Program-made: the position numbers and the translations under genes
Shown: piece by piece, positions 25,724-37,841 of the stretch
Layout: each line of letters begins with the position of its first letter
How positions within the stretch are numbered: position 1 is the first letter of the stretch
The notes under the pieces: model-generated
Databases searched by the model: none
What the model saw: only the letters and a program-made list of their open reading frames with translations
What the model was told of the DNA's origin: nothing
DNA from: Lucifuga dentata
Taxonomy: Eukaryota; Chordata; Actinopteri; Ophidiiformes; Bythitidae
Assembly (NCBI GenBank): GCA_014773175.1
Contig: VXCM01000155.1
Span: 62,001-126,000, forward strand
Reading direction: 5' to 3'
DNA length: 64,000 nucleotides

Positions 25724-26561
25724 CACAATCCGTTTTCTCCAGAGGTACATCAATCTAACACAAGGTCACACTGCTATCCCCTCAATCCTCTCATTTTCTC
25801 CTCTTCTCTCCTCTCTTTTTGTTGTCCTCATCTTCACATCCTACCTTCTCTTCTCACTCCTCCTCACTCCCTCATCCATAATTATCCCTCTCCTCTCCTC
25901 TCTTCTTTGATTGTCTCCTCCACTACCAATCCTCCATCCTTCTTTTCTTCTCTGTCCTTCTTAATCATCTCCCTTCTCCCCTGTTCAATTTTGCCCTCTC
26001 TGTTCCTGCTCCGTCCTCCACGGATGACTGGATCAGGTGAGCGATGGATGGATAGATGAAAGTGTGATGGATGAACGTCTGGCTGGTTGAGTAGAGGCAG
26101 GATGACAAAGAGGGATTGGACCCCAAGGAGTGGTGTAGATTGGTGTACCTGCTGATGGAAGCTTAAAAAGGACATGACACAGGAGAATTCTGAGAGAGAA
26201 ACATCCTTTCTCCCGTCTGTCTTGTCAATTTTGCTGTACAATTTTACAACCATATATCACTCAACCCTCCCTTGTTTGAAGGATTCTGCAGAATATTTTT
26301 AGAACTCAAGTCGGTCGGCCGGCCAGTCAGCCAGGCAGTTCTACTGCTTAAGGAAACTGATCTGATTGGTTGATTGGTATGTGGGCTGAAGTGTGTTAAG
26401 TGTTGTGGGCTATGGGCTTCAACAGACAGGGCGACCTTGGTTAGAATGAATGAAATAAGTTAAAAGCTTGCTGCAATGTTTTCATAGTAATTAAAGTAAA
26501 TATATTAAAAAAAACACACACACACACCAGCTAAATTACACCTGCTGCATTTACATGTCTA

Positions 26562-27073
26562 AGTACATGTTTCATGCTTTGTGTTATTTTCCCTCATTTT
26601 TATTGTGTAATATAGCATGGAGTATTTATGGGACCTTGTCAAAGTTGCAAAATTTAAGGTTCACACCTAAAGAAATGCATCCAGCAAGATAAACCCGTAA
26701 GTCCTGAACTGTCCCGAAAGCTTCATTTTTGATTCATGCTATACAGCTACAACCTGGTTAGACAAACCCACAGAATACAACGCGAGCAACTGAGTGTTTA
26801 AACACCATCTGCTTTTTGCCGTCCATGGGTGTTGTCAGCTCAGACCTGATAAAGCTATAAGAACAGAGTGGGCTTATTTGGGAGGGGGGTCCAGAAGAGG
26901 TAATATCTAAACAGCATGTTTTCACTCAGTGTGCAAAGCAGTGCTCCAAGGAAGTGCATCAAATTGATGTTGTTTTTTTTTTTTTTTTNTTTTTTTTTTT
27001 TTTTGTTTTGTTTTTGCATATTAAAGCACTACAAATATCACTAAGTGAAAATAAGAACATGGAAATTGTGTTA
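26562..27073 (+). repeat. Copy of the AAAGGGGACA MITE family
   Basis: Colinear by eye with 32367-32880 and with the two halves of 35330-36217. Shared phrases include TTTTATTGTGTAATATAG, GTCAAAGTTGCAAAA, AAATGCATCCAG, CCTGGTTAGACAAACCCAC, TTTTCACTCAGTGTGCA and the GCACT-ACAAA segment near the end. A T-run with an N at 26989 lies inside it. Both termini are eroded. Non-coding. Confidence 0.6.
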
Positions 27074-27454
27074 TACATGTATATTATAAATCATGTTTAA
27101 CGGCTTTATTTTAGTTTTTGTTGTATCAGTGCTTCTACATCCCATAGTATATTTCCCCCCAGGTTGACCTACTACTAACTCTATACACATTAATCTTTTA
27201 AGTAATACTTTCTATGGTATGAAACAGAAGTGTATAAAAACCTATAGAAAATTAAATATTTAGTGCATGTGACAGTAAAGCCAGTGTTAATGCCATTGTT
27301 ATATGCAAGATGACAGCTTCTCTCTGTGTAGTCACTCATATTGTCTATTCAGTGGATGCTGTCTTAGTAAACACACACACACACATACACACACAGTGCT
27401 TAGTCCAGGTGCTATGTTGAGTTGTAGTTTCAGTATGTATATTTTATGGTAACC

Positions 27455-27458
<4 letters not shown>

Positions 27459-27498
<40 letters not shown>

Positions 27499-27506
27499 CA
27501 CGCGCA
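27459..27506. repeat. GT microsatellite passing into a GC/CG run
   Basis: About 16 GT units followed by alternating GCGCGCGCACGCGC. Alternating purine-pyrimidine tracts of this kind can adopt Z-form DNA in vitro; no role here is shown. Confidence 0.85.
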
Positions 27507-28827
27507 CTGCCACATGTGCACATAGATGCATGTGACTTAATAGTCTGAGAATGGAGGTGTGTAGTGAAGAAACCGTTCCTAAGCAGCGTGAATGTATGTG
27601 TGTATTTGTGTGTATTGTGGAGACAGTTGCTAAGCTGCATGTGTCAGTTTGTGCTAAACAACAATACTTGTTTTCAACAAGCATAAGCCTGTCCAGTCTC
27701 TTGAATGATTGGCTGCTACAAGGTTTAGGTGGTTGCACTCAGTCCNCCCCCCCCCCCATTCTTAGTCGACTTTGCCTTTAATGGGAACTTTTTCTACCAG
27801 CCTTGGCAGACCATACCTGCTTATTCAGCCTGCCAAATTCAAACAGACAGAATTTGAATAATAAATAAAGAAGATATTGATTGAAACGCTTCAGGTTTAA
27901 ATTAAAAGGCATTGGATGGATGATAAATCTAAACGAGAGAAAGCATTTTCATTGACTCCTGAAATGTTGTTTGAAAGAGCAGGGTCTTTAAAAGTTAAAG
28001 TCCTTCATATTTGAACACTTCACTTCATTCCTCTCACACAGCTCTGTACGGATCTTTTCATCAGCTCGCAGTATAAAGGAGATGGATGGATTTATGAACT
28101 TAATGTTGCACAAAGTTATTTCTGTTAGACATGTTGAAAGAAGTGAGGAGAAGTGTGTGTGCTTACTAGAAAATAAGCTGTGCTTAAGTACATGCAAATA
28201 AGGGAACAAATGCATCCAAGTGCACACTTAAGGAAGATAAGTGCTGAATATTGGGACACGCTAACGCTAACTTTGCTGTAAGTGCACTTATTGGTCTGTC
28301 ATTCAAATAAGTGCAGACTTATAAGGAAATATGCTTATGACCAATATAGCTGTGGAATAGCTTTCCACAATAAGATGTTCAACATTAAGTTTCCATCTTA
28401 TAGTACAAGATTACGCTTTAAGTGCCTAGAAGTTTCTTCATATTTGTTCTAAATGGAGAGGAGTCTATTTTAGCATTACCGATCAATTCACACTATTCAG
28501 TTTTGTCAAGATTTAGTTCATTGCATTCTGATATCTCACCGTGTTTATCTGTCACTTCACATTACCCCCCGGACTGTTTACTGTTTCATCCCATTTACTT
28601 TTTATAATTTAAAGGGAGAAACAGGCTGACAGGTAGTGTGTAGGAGGCAGATGAAAACAGACAGAGGAGGAAAGAAAATGGGGGAGAGAAGGAGGTATAC
28701 AAAGGAGAGATAGTCTGTAGAGAACAAATGGCTGCTTAGTAATAGATGAGGAGCATCAGCTTACACTGATGGATAAAAAGGCAGTCAAGCAGGGATACAC
28801 ATCTGTCATTTGCTGTTTGCAAAGACA

Positions 28828-28852
28828 GACACACACACACACACACACACAC
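28828..28852. repeat. CA dinucleotide microsatellite
   Basis: About 12 CA units. Confidence 0.85.
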
Positions 28853-30576
28853 CACCTGGTTGAGTGTGATGCAACTAGTGACTATTGTTTCATAGCTCAT
28901 ATCTTTGTGTTGCTAACCTGAGCTGCACTCTGAAAACAGGTCAAAGGAGAATATGGACAACAGACGAGTTTAGGAAATACAAACACAGTTTTAACTTCTC
29001 TTTATTTGATGTATGACTTCATGTTCTGCTTGAATTGCTTGGTTTTGTTTTGTTTCTGTCCACCCAAGATTCACTATTCACAATAAAGCAAAATAATCTT
29101 TTTTTTTTTTTTNNTTTTCTTTGGCAAATAGTTTGTCAGCTTTGTGTGTCTTCTGTTTGTTGCTGGGCTTATCACATTCACAGTTAATGGAAGCAGCTCC
29201 TTCCACTGCTGGAAATGGTTTATAAAACTCAGCTATGCAGTAAAACAAAACATGAGCTAACAGCTGCTAAAACCTCTATAGTGCTGGCAGTTGCACAATA
29301 ATTCTCTGTGAATTAGACTCCTGCAAACTTGTACGATAACAATGAGCTTTTAAGTTAATTGCATGTCACATTGTGGGAGTTTGTAATCAGTATCAGACTG
29401 TATGATATCATGTCTGATGTGTGTCAGACTGTGTGTTGTGTGCCTGGTGAATCTTAGCAGACAAACAGGAAAAACTTCTATGCATGGTCAACTTATCATA
29501 CATCTGGTTGGTTTGTAGACATGGGTTGTAGCAGCGGTTAAACTCTGAGAAGTTGGGCCTAATTTTCTGACACCATCAGAATTTTGATGCAGGTTGTTTT
29601 TGGTCACAAAAAATCTAAATCTGTCATCTGTGGATGTATCTCACACCCGATGTAGGATCTCTCACAGTTGTCAAAATTATTATTGCTGGTACAGGAATGT
29701 CTTGGTGAAAGTAGTTTGTGGTTTTATTAATGAAAAAATAATCATTTTGCATAGGGAATGAGCTAGCATTTCTCTTGTTGGAGAGGTAAATCGGAATCAG
29801 CAGATCTCATTTTTAGCCTCCTTGTCTACATTAAAAAGGAGAATCCCCATCGTTTTCGGCTTTGACGTAAGCAACAGCATTTCTGGGCCCTGGACTGTTT
29901 AGTCTATATTTGGGCACATTCAACACAGACTTCCATTGCAAGAAAGAAGAAACAACACTGCTGAATCCTGAGCTAATCTGTGATGCCTCACAGATGTACT
30001 TCTTAATCGTGGAGGGAAAGAAAGACAAAGACAGAGAGAGCCGAACAAAGAACGAGAGAGAGATCATTGTTCTGTGAAGTCTATTTTCTAGGTGAACAGA
30101 CATCTGTCTTCAGGCTTTTCTGTGGGAATTTTCCCGACTTTACAATAATGTTGCTCTGTCTGGTGTATGTGGGTGTTCTTGTATTTCTTTCCCCAGAAGA
30201 CTCTGAAAAATCTTTGAATGACAACACCTTTTCTCCCTCAAATGGGACCAGTTTAAGCCTATACAGCTTGGAAGGAAATCTTCAGACTCAGTTTCCGAAG
30301 ATCAACACATATACATTGTAAATGCAGCATGGAAACACACGTGCAACGCTGTCAGTATCACTTATCTGTTTTTCATCTGCCTTGTCCACCCACTCAACCC
30401 ACTCAACCTCTCATTTTTAATTGGTTTTGTTATCTTTCTTCTCTCTGATGCTTTACTCTTGTGTCTTCAACAGAACTGATTGTTATTCCTCTGTTTTTGC
30501 TTCTTCCTCTCCTCCCTGTCCCTCTTTCCTCCTTCCTGGCTGTGTTATGGTGAATTGTGGCTGTCTCATACTGCAG

Positions 30577-30591
30577 ATTGGCAATATGAGG
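30577..30591 (+). CDS. pcdh15: pcdh15 15-bp microexon (alternative, adds Trp-Gln-Tyr-Glu)
   Basis: The 15 bases ATTGGCAATATGAGG are flanked by CTGCAG on the left and GTAAGA on the right. The preceding exon leaves one base (G), so the junction reads Asp-Trp-Gln-Tyr-Glu and again leaves one base, keeping the frame into the exon at 31377. Mammalian PCDH15 has splice forms with the same Trp-Gln-Tyr-Glu insert just before the Cys-Lys-Leu that opens EC1, so length, phase, position and sequence all agree. It would add five residues to the mature N-terminus, close to the cadherin-23 contact. It is too short for ORF-based detection. Whether it is alternative or constitutive here cannot be read from DNA. 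Confidence 0.88.
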
Positions 30592-31376
30592 GTAAGAACT
30601 GCCTCCTCTTTTTTTTTCTCTGTTAACTGTGTGTTCAGTGACTGTGCAGTTTTATTAACCCCTGGTAACCCTGCAGAGATGGTAGTGAAGGGTTACATTT
30701 ATTGTTACTGATGAAAACACAGGCATTGTCTCTTCTCTCTTTCCCTCTCTTTATGCAGCTCTGTCCCTTCTCCTCAATGTCAAGTCTTACCTTCTTTTTA
30801 CCCTCCACAATCTTCCTTTTTCTTTCTTGGTCAGTTTATTCCATTTATTATTCTTTTCTTATTTTCCTACCCATATCTTTTGTTTTAATATTCTCTATAT
30901 TTCTTGCTGTCGCCTTTGTGTTCACCTGTTTTTCGTTTTTCTGTTTTTCAATTTTTGTCAGTTTTTAATTTTCTATTCACACTCCTTTCCTCTGTTTTTG
31001 CACCTTCTATCCCTGATATGTACAATGAAAACGGCTTTTTTCTCTCTTAGTTTTCATCCCAGTAATGCTTCAGTCATTTTCTCCACTCCTTCACAATTTT
31101 TCCCCTCACTTCATTCAGCGCCTTGTCATTGCACTTCATCGCTGTCCTCTCTCATATATTTATATCATGCAGCACTGTGCAGAGTCCAATTCCATTTTTA
31201 AAAGGCGACACTACAGAATGAATGCAGCAGCTGCTCATTTTTAAAGAAAAAAATTCTGAACAAAGTTTCAATTTTCAAGATTTTCTAATATTAATATAAC
31301 AGAATGAAACACAAGAACATGACCAGGAATGTATCAATGTTAATGTTATATTTTTCTTTCATTTCTCATCCCACAG
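30592..31376 (+). other. pcdh15: Intron between microexon and first EC1 exon
   Basis: 785 bp bounded by GTAAGA and CCACAG. It is strongly pyrimidine-biased on the + strand (about 30720-31150) and otherwise featureless. Confidence 0.75.
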
Positions 31377-31442
31377 AATGTAAACTTTCTCGGTTAGGTC
31401 CTCCAGCTACCATCATTGCCATAGATGAAGGGAGTCCCAATG
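31377..31442 (+). CDS. pcdh15: pcdh15 coding exon: start of EC1
   Basis: 66 bp, acceptor CCACAG, donor GTAAAG, phase 1 at both ends. Residues 45-66 (numbered without microexons) run Glu-Cys-Lys-Leu, then Gly-Pro-Pro-Ala-Thr-Ile-Ile-Ala-Ile-Asp-Glu-Gly. This closely matches mammalian PCDH15 EC1, whose N-terminal strand replaces the Trp-swap of classical cadherins and makes the handshake with cadherin-23. Cys46 should pair with Cys134, encoded at 40296-40451, to clamp the N-terminus; the pairing is inferred from the family. Confidence 0.95.
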
Positions 31443-32366
31443 GTAAAGTACTCACATGCTTACTTCTTCATTTCTTCTATTTATTTAAGGTCTGGAAATC
31501 TGGTTTTAAATAGAGCTCTGCACCACAGATGTGACAAATGAATACCTACTTAGTATTTCTCCCAAGTTCTTAATATTATGACCACAATTTACTTTAAATA
31601 AAGACTGGACGATCATGACCTTTTCAACAGATGCTAACAGATGCGTGGCATAAAACCCACACTCATTAATATTCATCGCCTTTGTGCTGACTGTGTCATG
31701 GGTGGAGTTTGATACGTATTTGGAAGCTAAGATGTTTGCTGATTCAATGTCAAATCTCTTTTTTACTCTTCTCTTCTCCACATGACTAAACAAACAAGGC
31801 TGCAAAAGATTTCAGACACCTTTTATCTAAAGACCAAAGAAAATATCTTTAGTGTGTCTTGGTCTCCAGATTTAGCTCAAATTGTTTAAGCCACTCTTAG
31901 CTAATTAGTAACTCCTGCCATTTAGACTGTACGGAGAAATATAAACAAACACACGCCAAGACTCTGCCTCAGGGTGTGTGTGTGTGTGTGTATGTATGTG
32001 TTAGCTTGTGCTTGTTTGTGCATGAAGATCATTCGTGTTGAGCCCAGAGGAGGTTGTTGTTGTGGAGGGGTGGAAATGCAGTGAATGCTCTCAAAGTGAG
32101 AGACAGGCGTAGAGAAAGAGAAATGATGAGAGAGGAGCTTTTAAATATATTGATTTTTTAAAATTGTTTTTATTGATATCTGCAGGGCTCTCACAATAAA
32201 TATGTAGTTAGGTGAGAAAGCATTAATACTGACACAAACTACTGTATAAGAGACAGAAAGTTTAGTTAAGCTGACTACCAAATCAAAGCCAGATCTCATT
32301 CAGTCTGCTGTTGCCTGTTGGTGGTAAGCAGCATTTTTTTTTATTCATATTCACACAGCTTGGTCT

Positions 32367-32880
32367 CTGAAAACATATTAAATTTCCCCCATTTTATTGT
32401 GTAATATAGTAGGGAGTCTGTGTTAAACATTGTCAGAGTTGCAAAACTTGAGGTTCAGGTCTATAGAAATGCATCCAGGAAACCAAACCCGTAGGTTTCT
32501 GCATTGAAAGTCACATCTTTGATTCGTCCTTTACATCTGTAAGTTTTTGATATCAACATGTAACATATTCGATTTTACCTGCCTGCACACCTGACTGGAC
32601 ACCCCACAGATTACAAGGCTAGCGAGTGAGTGTTGGGCCGCATCTGTGTTTCGCACTCTGTGGATGTTAGCAGCTCAGGGCTGGAATGGTTAGCCAATCA
32701 GAACAGACTGGGATTTTCACAAGCTTAGCTTTAAAAAAGACAGCAACTTAAAATGACCCTTTTCATTCAGCGTGCTTGGGTGCTGCAACAAGGAAAAGTA
32801 AAAAAGGATCAATTTGCTTTTTGCAGCTCTGCAAAGTTTTCAAAGAACAACATAACAATCGGTGTATGTTTCCTTTAAAT
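32367..32880 (+). repeat. Copy of the AAAGGGGACA MITE family
   Basis: Colinear with 26562-27073 through TTTTATTGTGTAATATAG, GTCAGAGTTGCAAAACTTG, AAATGCATCCAGGAAACC, a GATTACAAGGCTAGCGAGTG phrase, TTTTCATTCAGCGTGC, and a right end of GTTTCCTTTAAATC. Some of these phrases are shared with 35330-36217 rather than 26562-27073. No coding capacity. Confidence 0.65.
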
Positions 32881-33563
32881 CTCACTGCTGTCTCCACTTT
32901 TTTAGATGATTTTACAGAAACAGTGATATGAAACAGTCTTTAATTATGAGGACTAAACATTGTAACACTAGCTGGCATGAAAGAGATTATAGAGGTACTA
33001 ACTCTATCTGTACTAACAAACAAAAGCTACAAAATTGGTTATCTTGTGAATAGTTATGAGCTAATTACATTTACGACTTGTACATCAATGTACACATCAA
33101 ACTTCTGCCCATATTGGAAGTTGGAAGTGTATGATAATCAGATTTATTTATTACATGTTCACATTAATGTAACAAGTTATAAAAGTAATATTTGCTATAG
33201 TTTCAGTTGGTTTTACATTGTGTGTATTCAAGCTGTAACAAATACAGTAGTTCATCCTGTTCTTTTGTTTCTTCCGATCTGATGTGAATGGCTCAAGGGC
33301 TCCTCGAAGGTGATTGTTGAACTGTGGGAATTCTCATTCTTTGTTTTTATTTTTTGTGAATGATATCACTTTACTCTGAATCAGGCCAACCAAAGCCGTG
33401 CTGTAAAATCGGTTAAATTTTAATGCATGGTATACGAATAGGAATTTAGCCTGGCAGATTGGCCTAGGGAGCTGTAATGTAAGGAGGTGTGTGTGTGTGT
33501 GTGTGTGTGAGCGAGTGAGATCGAAGTTGTGTTTGAAGACTACTTTTGTGTGATTTTTTTTTN

Positions 33564-33596
<33 letters not shown>

Positions 33597-35329
33597 ATTT
33601 GTCGGAATAACAATTTTCAGAAATAAAACTTACTTAGGCAATTTGTATTCATAACGCAATACAGTAAAATTGCGTTATCTAGTTTATGGGGTGCCTTGAA
33701 AAAGGCTCATTTTAAAACCTAGGGCAACTACAGTGTGTGTGGGTGTGTGTGCTTGATGTGCTTGATTGTGCAGCAATCTTCCTAACAGCACTATTGAAGA
33801 ATAATTTTGTGTTGGAATGATTTCCATGCATAACGCCATGTTTTGTGATTTTGAAATAGTGTTATGGACTTAATAAAGACGACAGCTTTAGGGTGATTAT
33901 CTCAGGTCAGTGTTCGCAACGCGGGAAGAGACAAGAAAAGAAAAGAGGGAGAGGAGAGAGAGTAATGAGAGACAAGTTAGGGAGCATTTACTAAAGGAAA
34001 TATTGTAAAATGCTTAATATTGAGATCAAGAGTGTAATTTTAATAATATCTTGTAATGGGGAAGTTTACAGGAATGCATATGTGTGTTTATAGGCAGCAG
34101 ACATATACATGTACACAGAACAGAACACATAGTCAATAGCTTTGATACACTAAATTAATCACCGGTCACATAAACCGCAAATGTCAGCATACAAAATTGC
34201 ATGTAATAGAACACATAATCACAGCTCAGTGCTTGAAAATTATTATTCCTCTGCAGTAAATATGCTCAGCCTTACTAATCTTGCTTGTAGAGCAGTGCTG
34301 GATTTAGCTTTGAGCCAAATGAAATTATTATTCTGTACATAGAGAGCAGAACCTCTCAGCAGCAAAACATATTAGCTAAAAGGTTGACTGTGTCCTGAAG
34401 TTGTTTTACAGTCACTGGTTTCCGTTTGAAGCTCAAAACCGTATCATGTGCAAGTGCATGAATAAAAAAAAAAATCCTGAATCTGGCGAGGGACACTGAT
34501 TGTACAGACTACAAAAAGTAACAATAAACGGTGCTAATGTTCAGCTTTTGTACTTCACACACATTAAGTTCTTAATTTCTACCGATTTGCTCTTAAACTA
34601 AAGGTATTTTTTGATGGCTAAAAGACTTTCATTATCAAAACATGCATATTTTGATTTGGCATGGTGTCTGTGTGATGAAGAGTGGTGCAGTGAGTCATTT
34701 GATTGAAGATGAATCTCAGTAGTCTGAGAGCTTGATTTAAAGTATTTACAAGTGTCATGCTGTATTCAACAATTTGCAAGTAAACCAATCAGTGAGCCAC
34801 TTCTGCTGACAAAAATATCACCTGACATTTCTGATAAAATGCTCTTTCATAGAGTGCCCCAGTGATTGTTCTAATCCTTAATTTGTCTGGAATTGATAAA
34901 ATGTCAGTGATAAATTCTTAATGCTGCTGTATTACTTGCTGTTATATTTTAAGAGGGCTGTTGTGTGTTTAATGGTGTTTAATAATGATAATAATAACAG
35001 GGGTTATCACTACCACAAAGGCTAAGACAGTATAATTCAGTGGTATTGGATATTTCTATGTCCTTTGATTCCTGACTTTCTTACTTTTATTATTCTGGAA
35101 ACAGAATTACATGAAACCTCTGAGCTTTTTAAAAGTAGTTGAAGGCAATGAAAATATGTTGTCACATGTAACATCAGTTTGTCTGTTAATCTGTCTAGAT
35201 ACATGTTTTATAGTGAGTGTTAATCTTGCACAGTAAGTTCTAAATTAAAAATGGGTAAGCAAAGAGAGGTCAAAGGTTAAAAAAAAGCTAGAACATCTTG
35301 TTCTCTGAGTTAATTAAGAACACCATCTG

Positions 35330-36217
35330 AAAGGGGACATATTATGTTTTTGTTGCTACCCCTCGCTTATATCATATAGTAATATAGTAGAAAATGTTAT
35401 AAAACATTGTCAAAGTAACAAAACTTGTGGTTCATGCCAAAAAAACCCCAAAAACAAACAAAAAAAAAAAAACATCCAGTCAGAAAACCCCTTTGGTCCT
35501 GTTGGAAGTTGGAAGTGTATGATAATCCTTGATTAGTCCTTTAATTCCATAACTTGTTCAGTGGGGTCCAAAAGTCTGAGACCACTGCATAAATGCTTCT
35601 ATTTTGCATTCTTTCTAAATTTAATACAAGATTTTTCATTACAAATTCCATCTTAACAATTTGAGTGAAAAGTTGAATCTTTGAAAAATTTACATGAATT
35701 TCAGAATATTTAGTATGTATTACTATTTGTATGCCCTCCTTTTACTTTAATGACAGCATCACTCCAGTTGGCATGGACTCCGCAAGTTTGTGCAAAACCT
35801 GATGACCCAAGTTATCCCAGCATGATTTGACAATGTTCCAAAGAGCTTCTTGTAATGTCAGACTTTATGATTATTTCCGGATTTACCTGGAAAACTCACA
35901 GATTTTCAATGTGGTCTCAGAGTTTTGGACCCCACTGTATGTCAACATGTAACATAACTCGCTTGCTCAAGCACCTGGTTAGACACACCCATGAAATACG
36001 AGGCTAGCAAGTGGGTATTTGGCCAGTAAACGGACTAAAATCAGCCCACTCTTTTCTGGCTGAGTGGGCTGTTTAAAAGTTGGCCTTAAAGAGACAGTGG
36101 CTAACATTGCATGTTTTCACTCAGTGTGCACAGTGGTGGTGGTGGTGCTGCAGCAACTTGGATTGATGTGTTTTCTGCAAACCAAAGCACTGCAAAACAA
36201 GGAAATTTGTCCCCTTT
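35330..36217 (+). mobile_element. AAAGGGGACA MITE, interrupted by a nested element
   Basis: The left end AAAGGGGACATATT and the right end AATTTGTCCCCTTT are inverted repeats of each other. The body matches 26562-27073 and 32367-32880 once the insert at 35559-35937 is removed; without it the element is about 509 bp, the length of the other copies. The GTCCCC-type ends could suit several DNA-transposon superfamilies, and no transposase remains. Confidence 0.7.
35559..35937. mobile_element. Tc1/mariner-type MITE nested in another MITE
   Basis: 379 bp with inverted ends: the left starts CAGTGGGGTCCAAAAG, then TCTGAGACCAC; the right is the complement, ending in TTTTGGACCCCACTG. The right flank is TA (35938-35939), as required for Tc1/mariner; the left flank is TT, probably a mutated TA. 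CAGTGGGGTCC termini are typical of fish Tc1 elements. The interior is non-coding, so it is an internally deleted derivative. Confidence 0.8.
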
Positions 36218-36576
36218 AATAGAAGTTACTTTGGTGTACGTTCTGGATTTCTGTGAGTTTATGTGGATTAGACGTATTATGTCTTCATACACAGATCAGA
36301 GCTATAGGGCAGTTATCCCCAAAATCCGGACTCTGGCTGGTTGGATCTGGATCAAATCACAACTGTCCCTGGACTCTGAGCAAATTATACTTTTCATATA
36401 TATTATTTGTATTATCTGCGAGACATTGCTGAGACACAACGAGTTGAAATTTTCTGCTTTCTCCACAGCGGAGACAGCAAAACCAAATGTCCGATTGCTC
36501 CACTATTCCCCAACAGCTCAACACCTCGGTAAAAAATAGGATCCCACTCCAACCCTGGCTTGACTGACTTTACTAA

Positions 36577-36705
36577 ATGGACCTTTGTCTTATTGAAAAT
36601 TTTCTTTGTGGACCTTTAAGATTTGTATTTGAGTACCCCTNATGGACCTTTGTCTTATTGAAAATTTTCTTTGTGGACCTTTAAGATTTGTATTTGAGTA
36701 CCCCT
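36577..36705. repeat. 64-bp perfect duplication separated by one N
   Basis: 36577-36640 and 36642-36705 are identical (both begin ATGGACCTTTGTC and end GAGTACCCCT), with a single N between. This is what results when two overlapping contig ends are placed next to each other rather than merged. It is most likely an assembly artefact. Confidence 0.9.
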
Positions 36706-37078
36706 GCTATAGAGGGTTACAGCTTAATAGCCATAGGAAATTTCAACGTGAACTTCACACAAAGGTCCAGATCCTAGTCAGTCTCAGTGGGTTTAGAATC
36801 CAGGAGAAGGTGATAGTGCCACGCAGTGCCACCTATGACTAATGTGACAATTTCCAGTCCATGACTCTTACCAGGCTGAGATAGTACTGTTTTAACATTC
36901 AGTTAAGTGAATGTCATGTAAGGAAGTCTTCTAATCCAACACCACAATGCTCATTTTCCTTCTTTTATCCTCACTCTGTACTTGTATGCTCTTTGCTAAC
37001 CCTACCACTCTGCTGTCTTTCTCATTTCTCTAATTGCTTTTTATCTGGTATTCTTTTCCCTTCTATCTTCTCTGTTGC

Positions 37079-37080
<2 letters not shown>

Positions 37081-37129
<49 letters not shown>
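37081..37129. repeat. CA dinucleotide microsatellite
   Basis: About 24 perfect CA units. Confidence 0.95.
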
Positions 37130-37630
37130 CTTCACCATGCTGTTCTGCCTGTATGCTGTAGCACAAGGGTCAATTTAATCAGGTGCTGCTGAGTATAGTG
37201 TTCAGTCACACATATAAAGTGAGGTCACTGTGAAAAGAAAGTTTATATTATATGGTCTGTGGAATTAAATTAGATACAGTTACACAAATTGTGGGCACTA
37301 TCTGTCTTTTTCTTCTTTGTCTGTATTTTTTTTGTTTTTAAATAATCTTGCAAAACAGAATGAAAAGGGATAGAAGAGAAATAGCCAGAAGACAGCAAGG
37401 AATAAAACTTCCTTAACAAATTCCATTTTCTCTTCCGTTTCTCATAGAAATAAACTAGTTTCATTAAATTTCCCTGTTTATTTAACATCAGCAAATCACA
37501 GCCAAGCATTTAACATCGTTTCCATGGTAGCACAGAAGGCCATGACCCAATTTTATGTCTGGCAGATCGTGTGTACATGGATGAGAATAAAAGAAAGGTT
37601 TCTAGCATGCACACACACGTATGCAAATGC

Positions 37631-37676
<46 letters not shown>

Positions 37677-37808
37677 TCATTCTCACTTGGTATAACACTG
37701 TCTAGTTCATGCACACAAACACATTCAAACACTCATGCACTTTGCAACTTTGACTTATTAGCTCACAGTGCAGCAGACTAGGACAGGCTGCAGCTATGCA
37801 TTACAATA

Positions 37809-37841
<33 letters not shown>

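Larger units (their letters stand above)
22255..30576 (+). other. pcdh15: Intron 3' of the signal-peptide exon
   Basis: About 8.3 kb. It holds a four-unit diverged tandem repeat (23204-23480), a MITE-like element (24147-24651), a V-SINE-like remnant on the minus strand (24690-24787), GA tracts at 25556-25602 and 25685-25722, a strongly pyrimidine-rich block (25780-26020), a MITE copy (26562-27073), GT/GC and CA tracts (27459-27506, 28828-28852) and N gaps at 26989, 27746 and 29113-29114. An ORF near 30148 starts with a hydrophobic stretch, but no donor in a compatible phase follows it, so I do not call an exon. Confidence 0.6.

Noticed and set aside
25640..26059. 139-codon ORF, Ser/Pro/Leu-rich.
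   Set aside because: Produced by a GA tract followed by pyrimidine-rich sequence; low complexity only.
30067..30321. 84-codon ORF with a signal-like hydrophobic start near 30148.
   Set aside because: The only nearby donor leaves the wrong phase for 30577 or 31377, there is no promoter evidence, and it does not resemble any PCDH15 N-terminus I know.
36111..36539. 142-codon + strand ORF.
   Set aside because: Its first part is the end of a MITE and the rest has no recognisable domain or splice borders.
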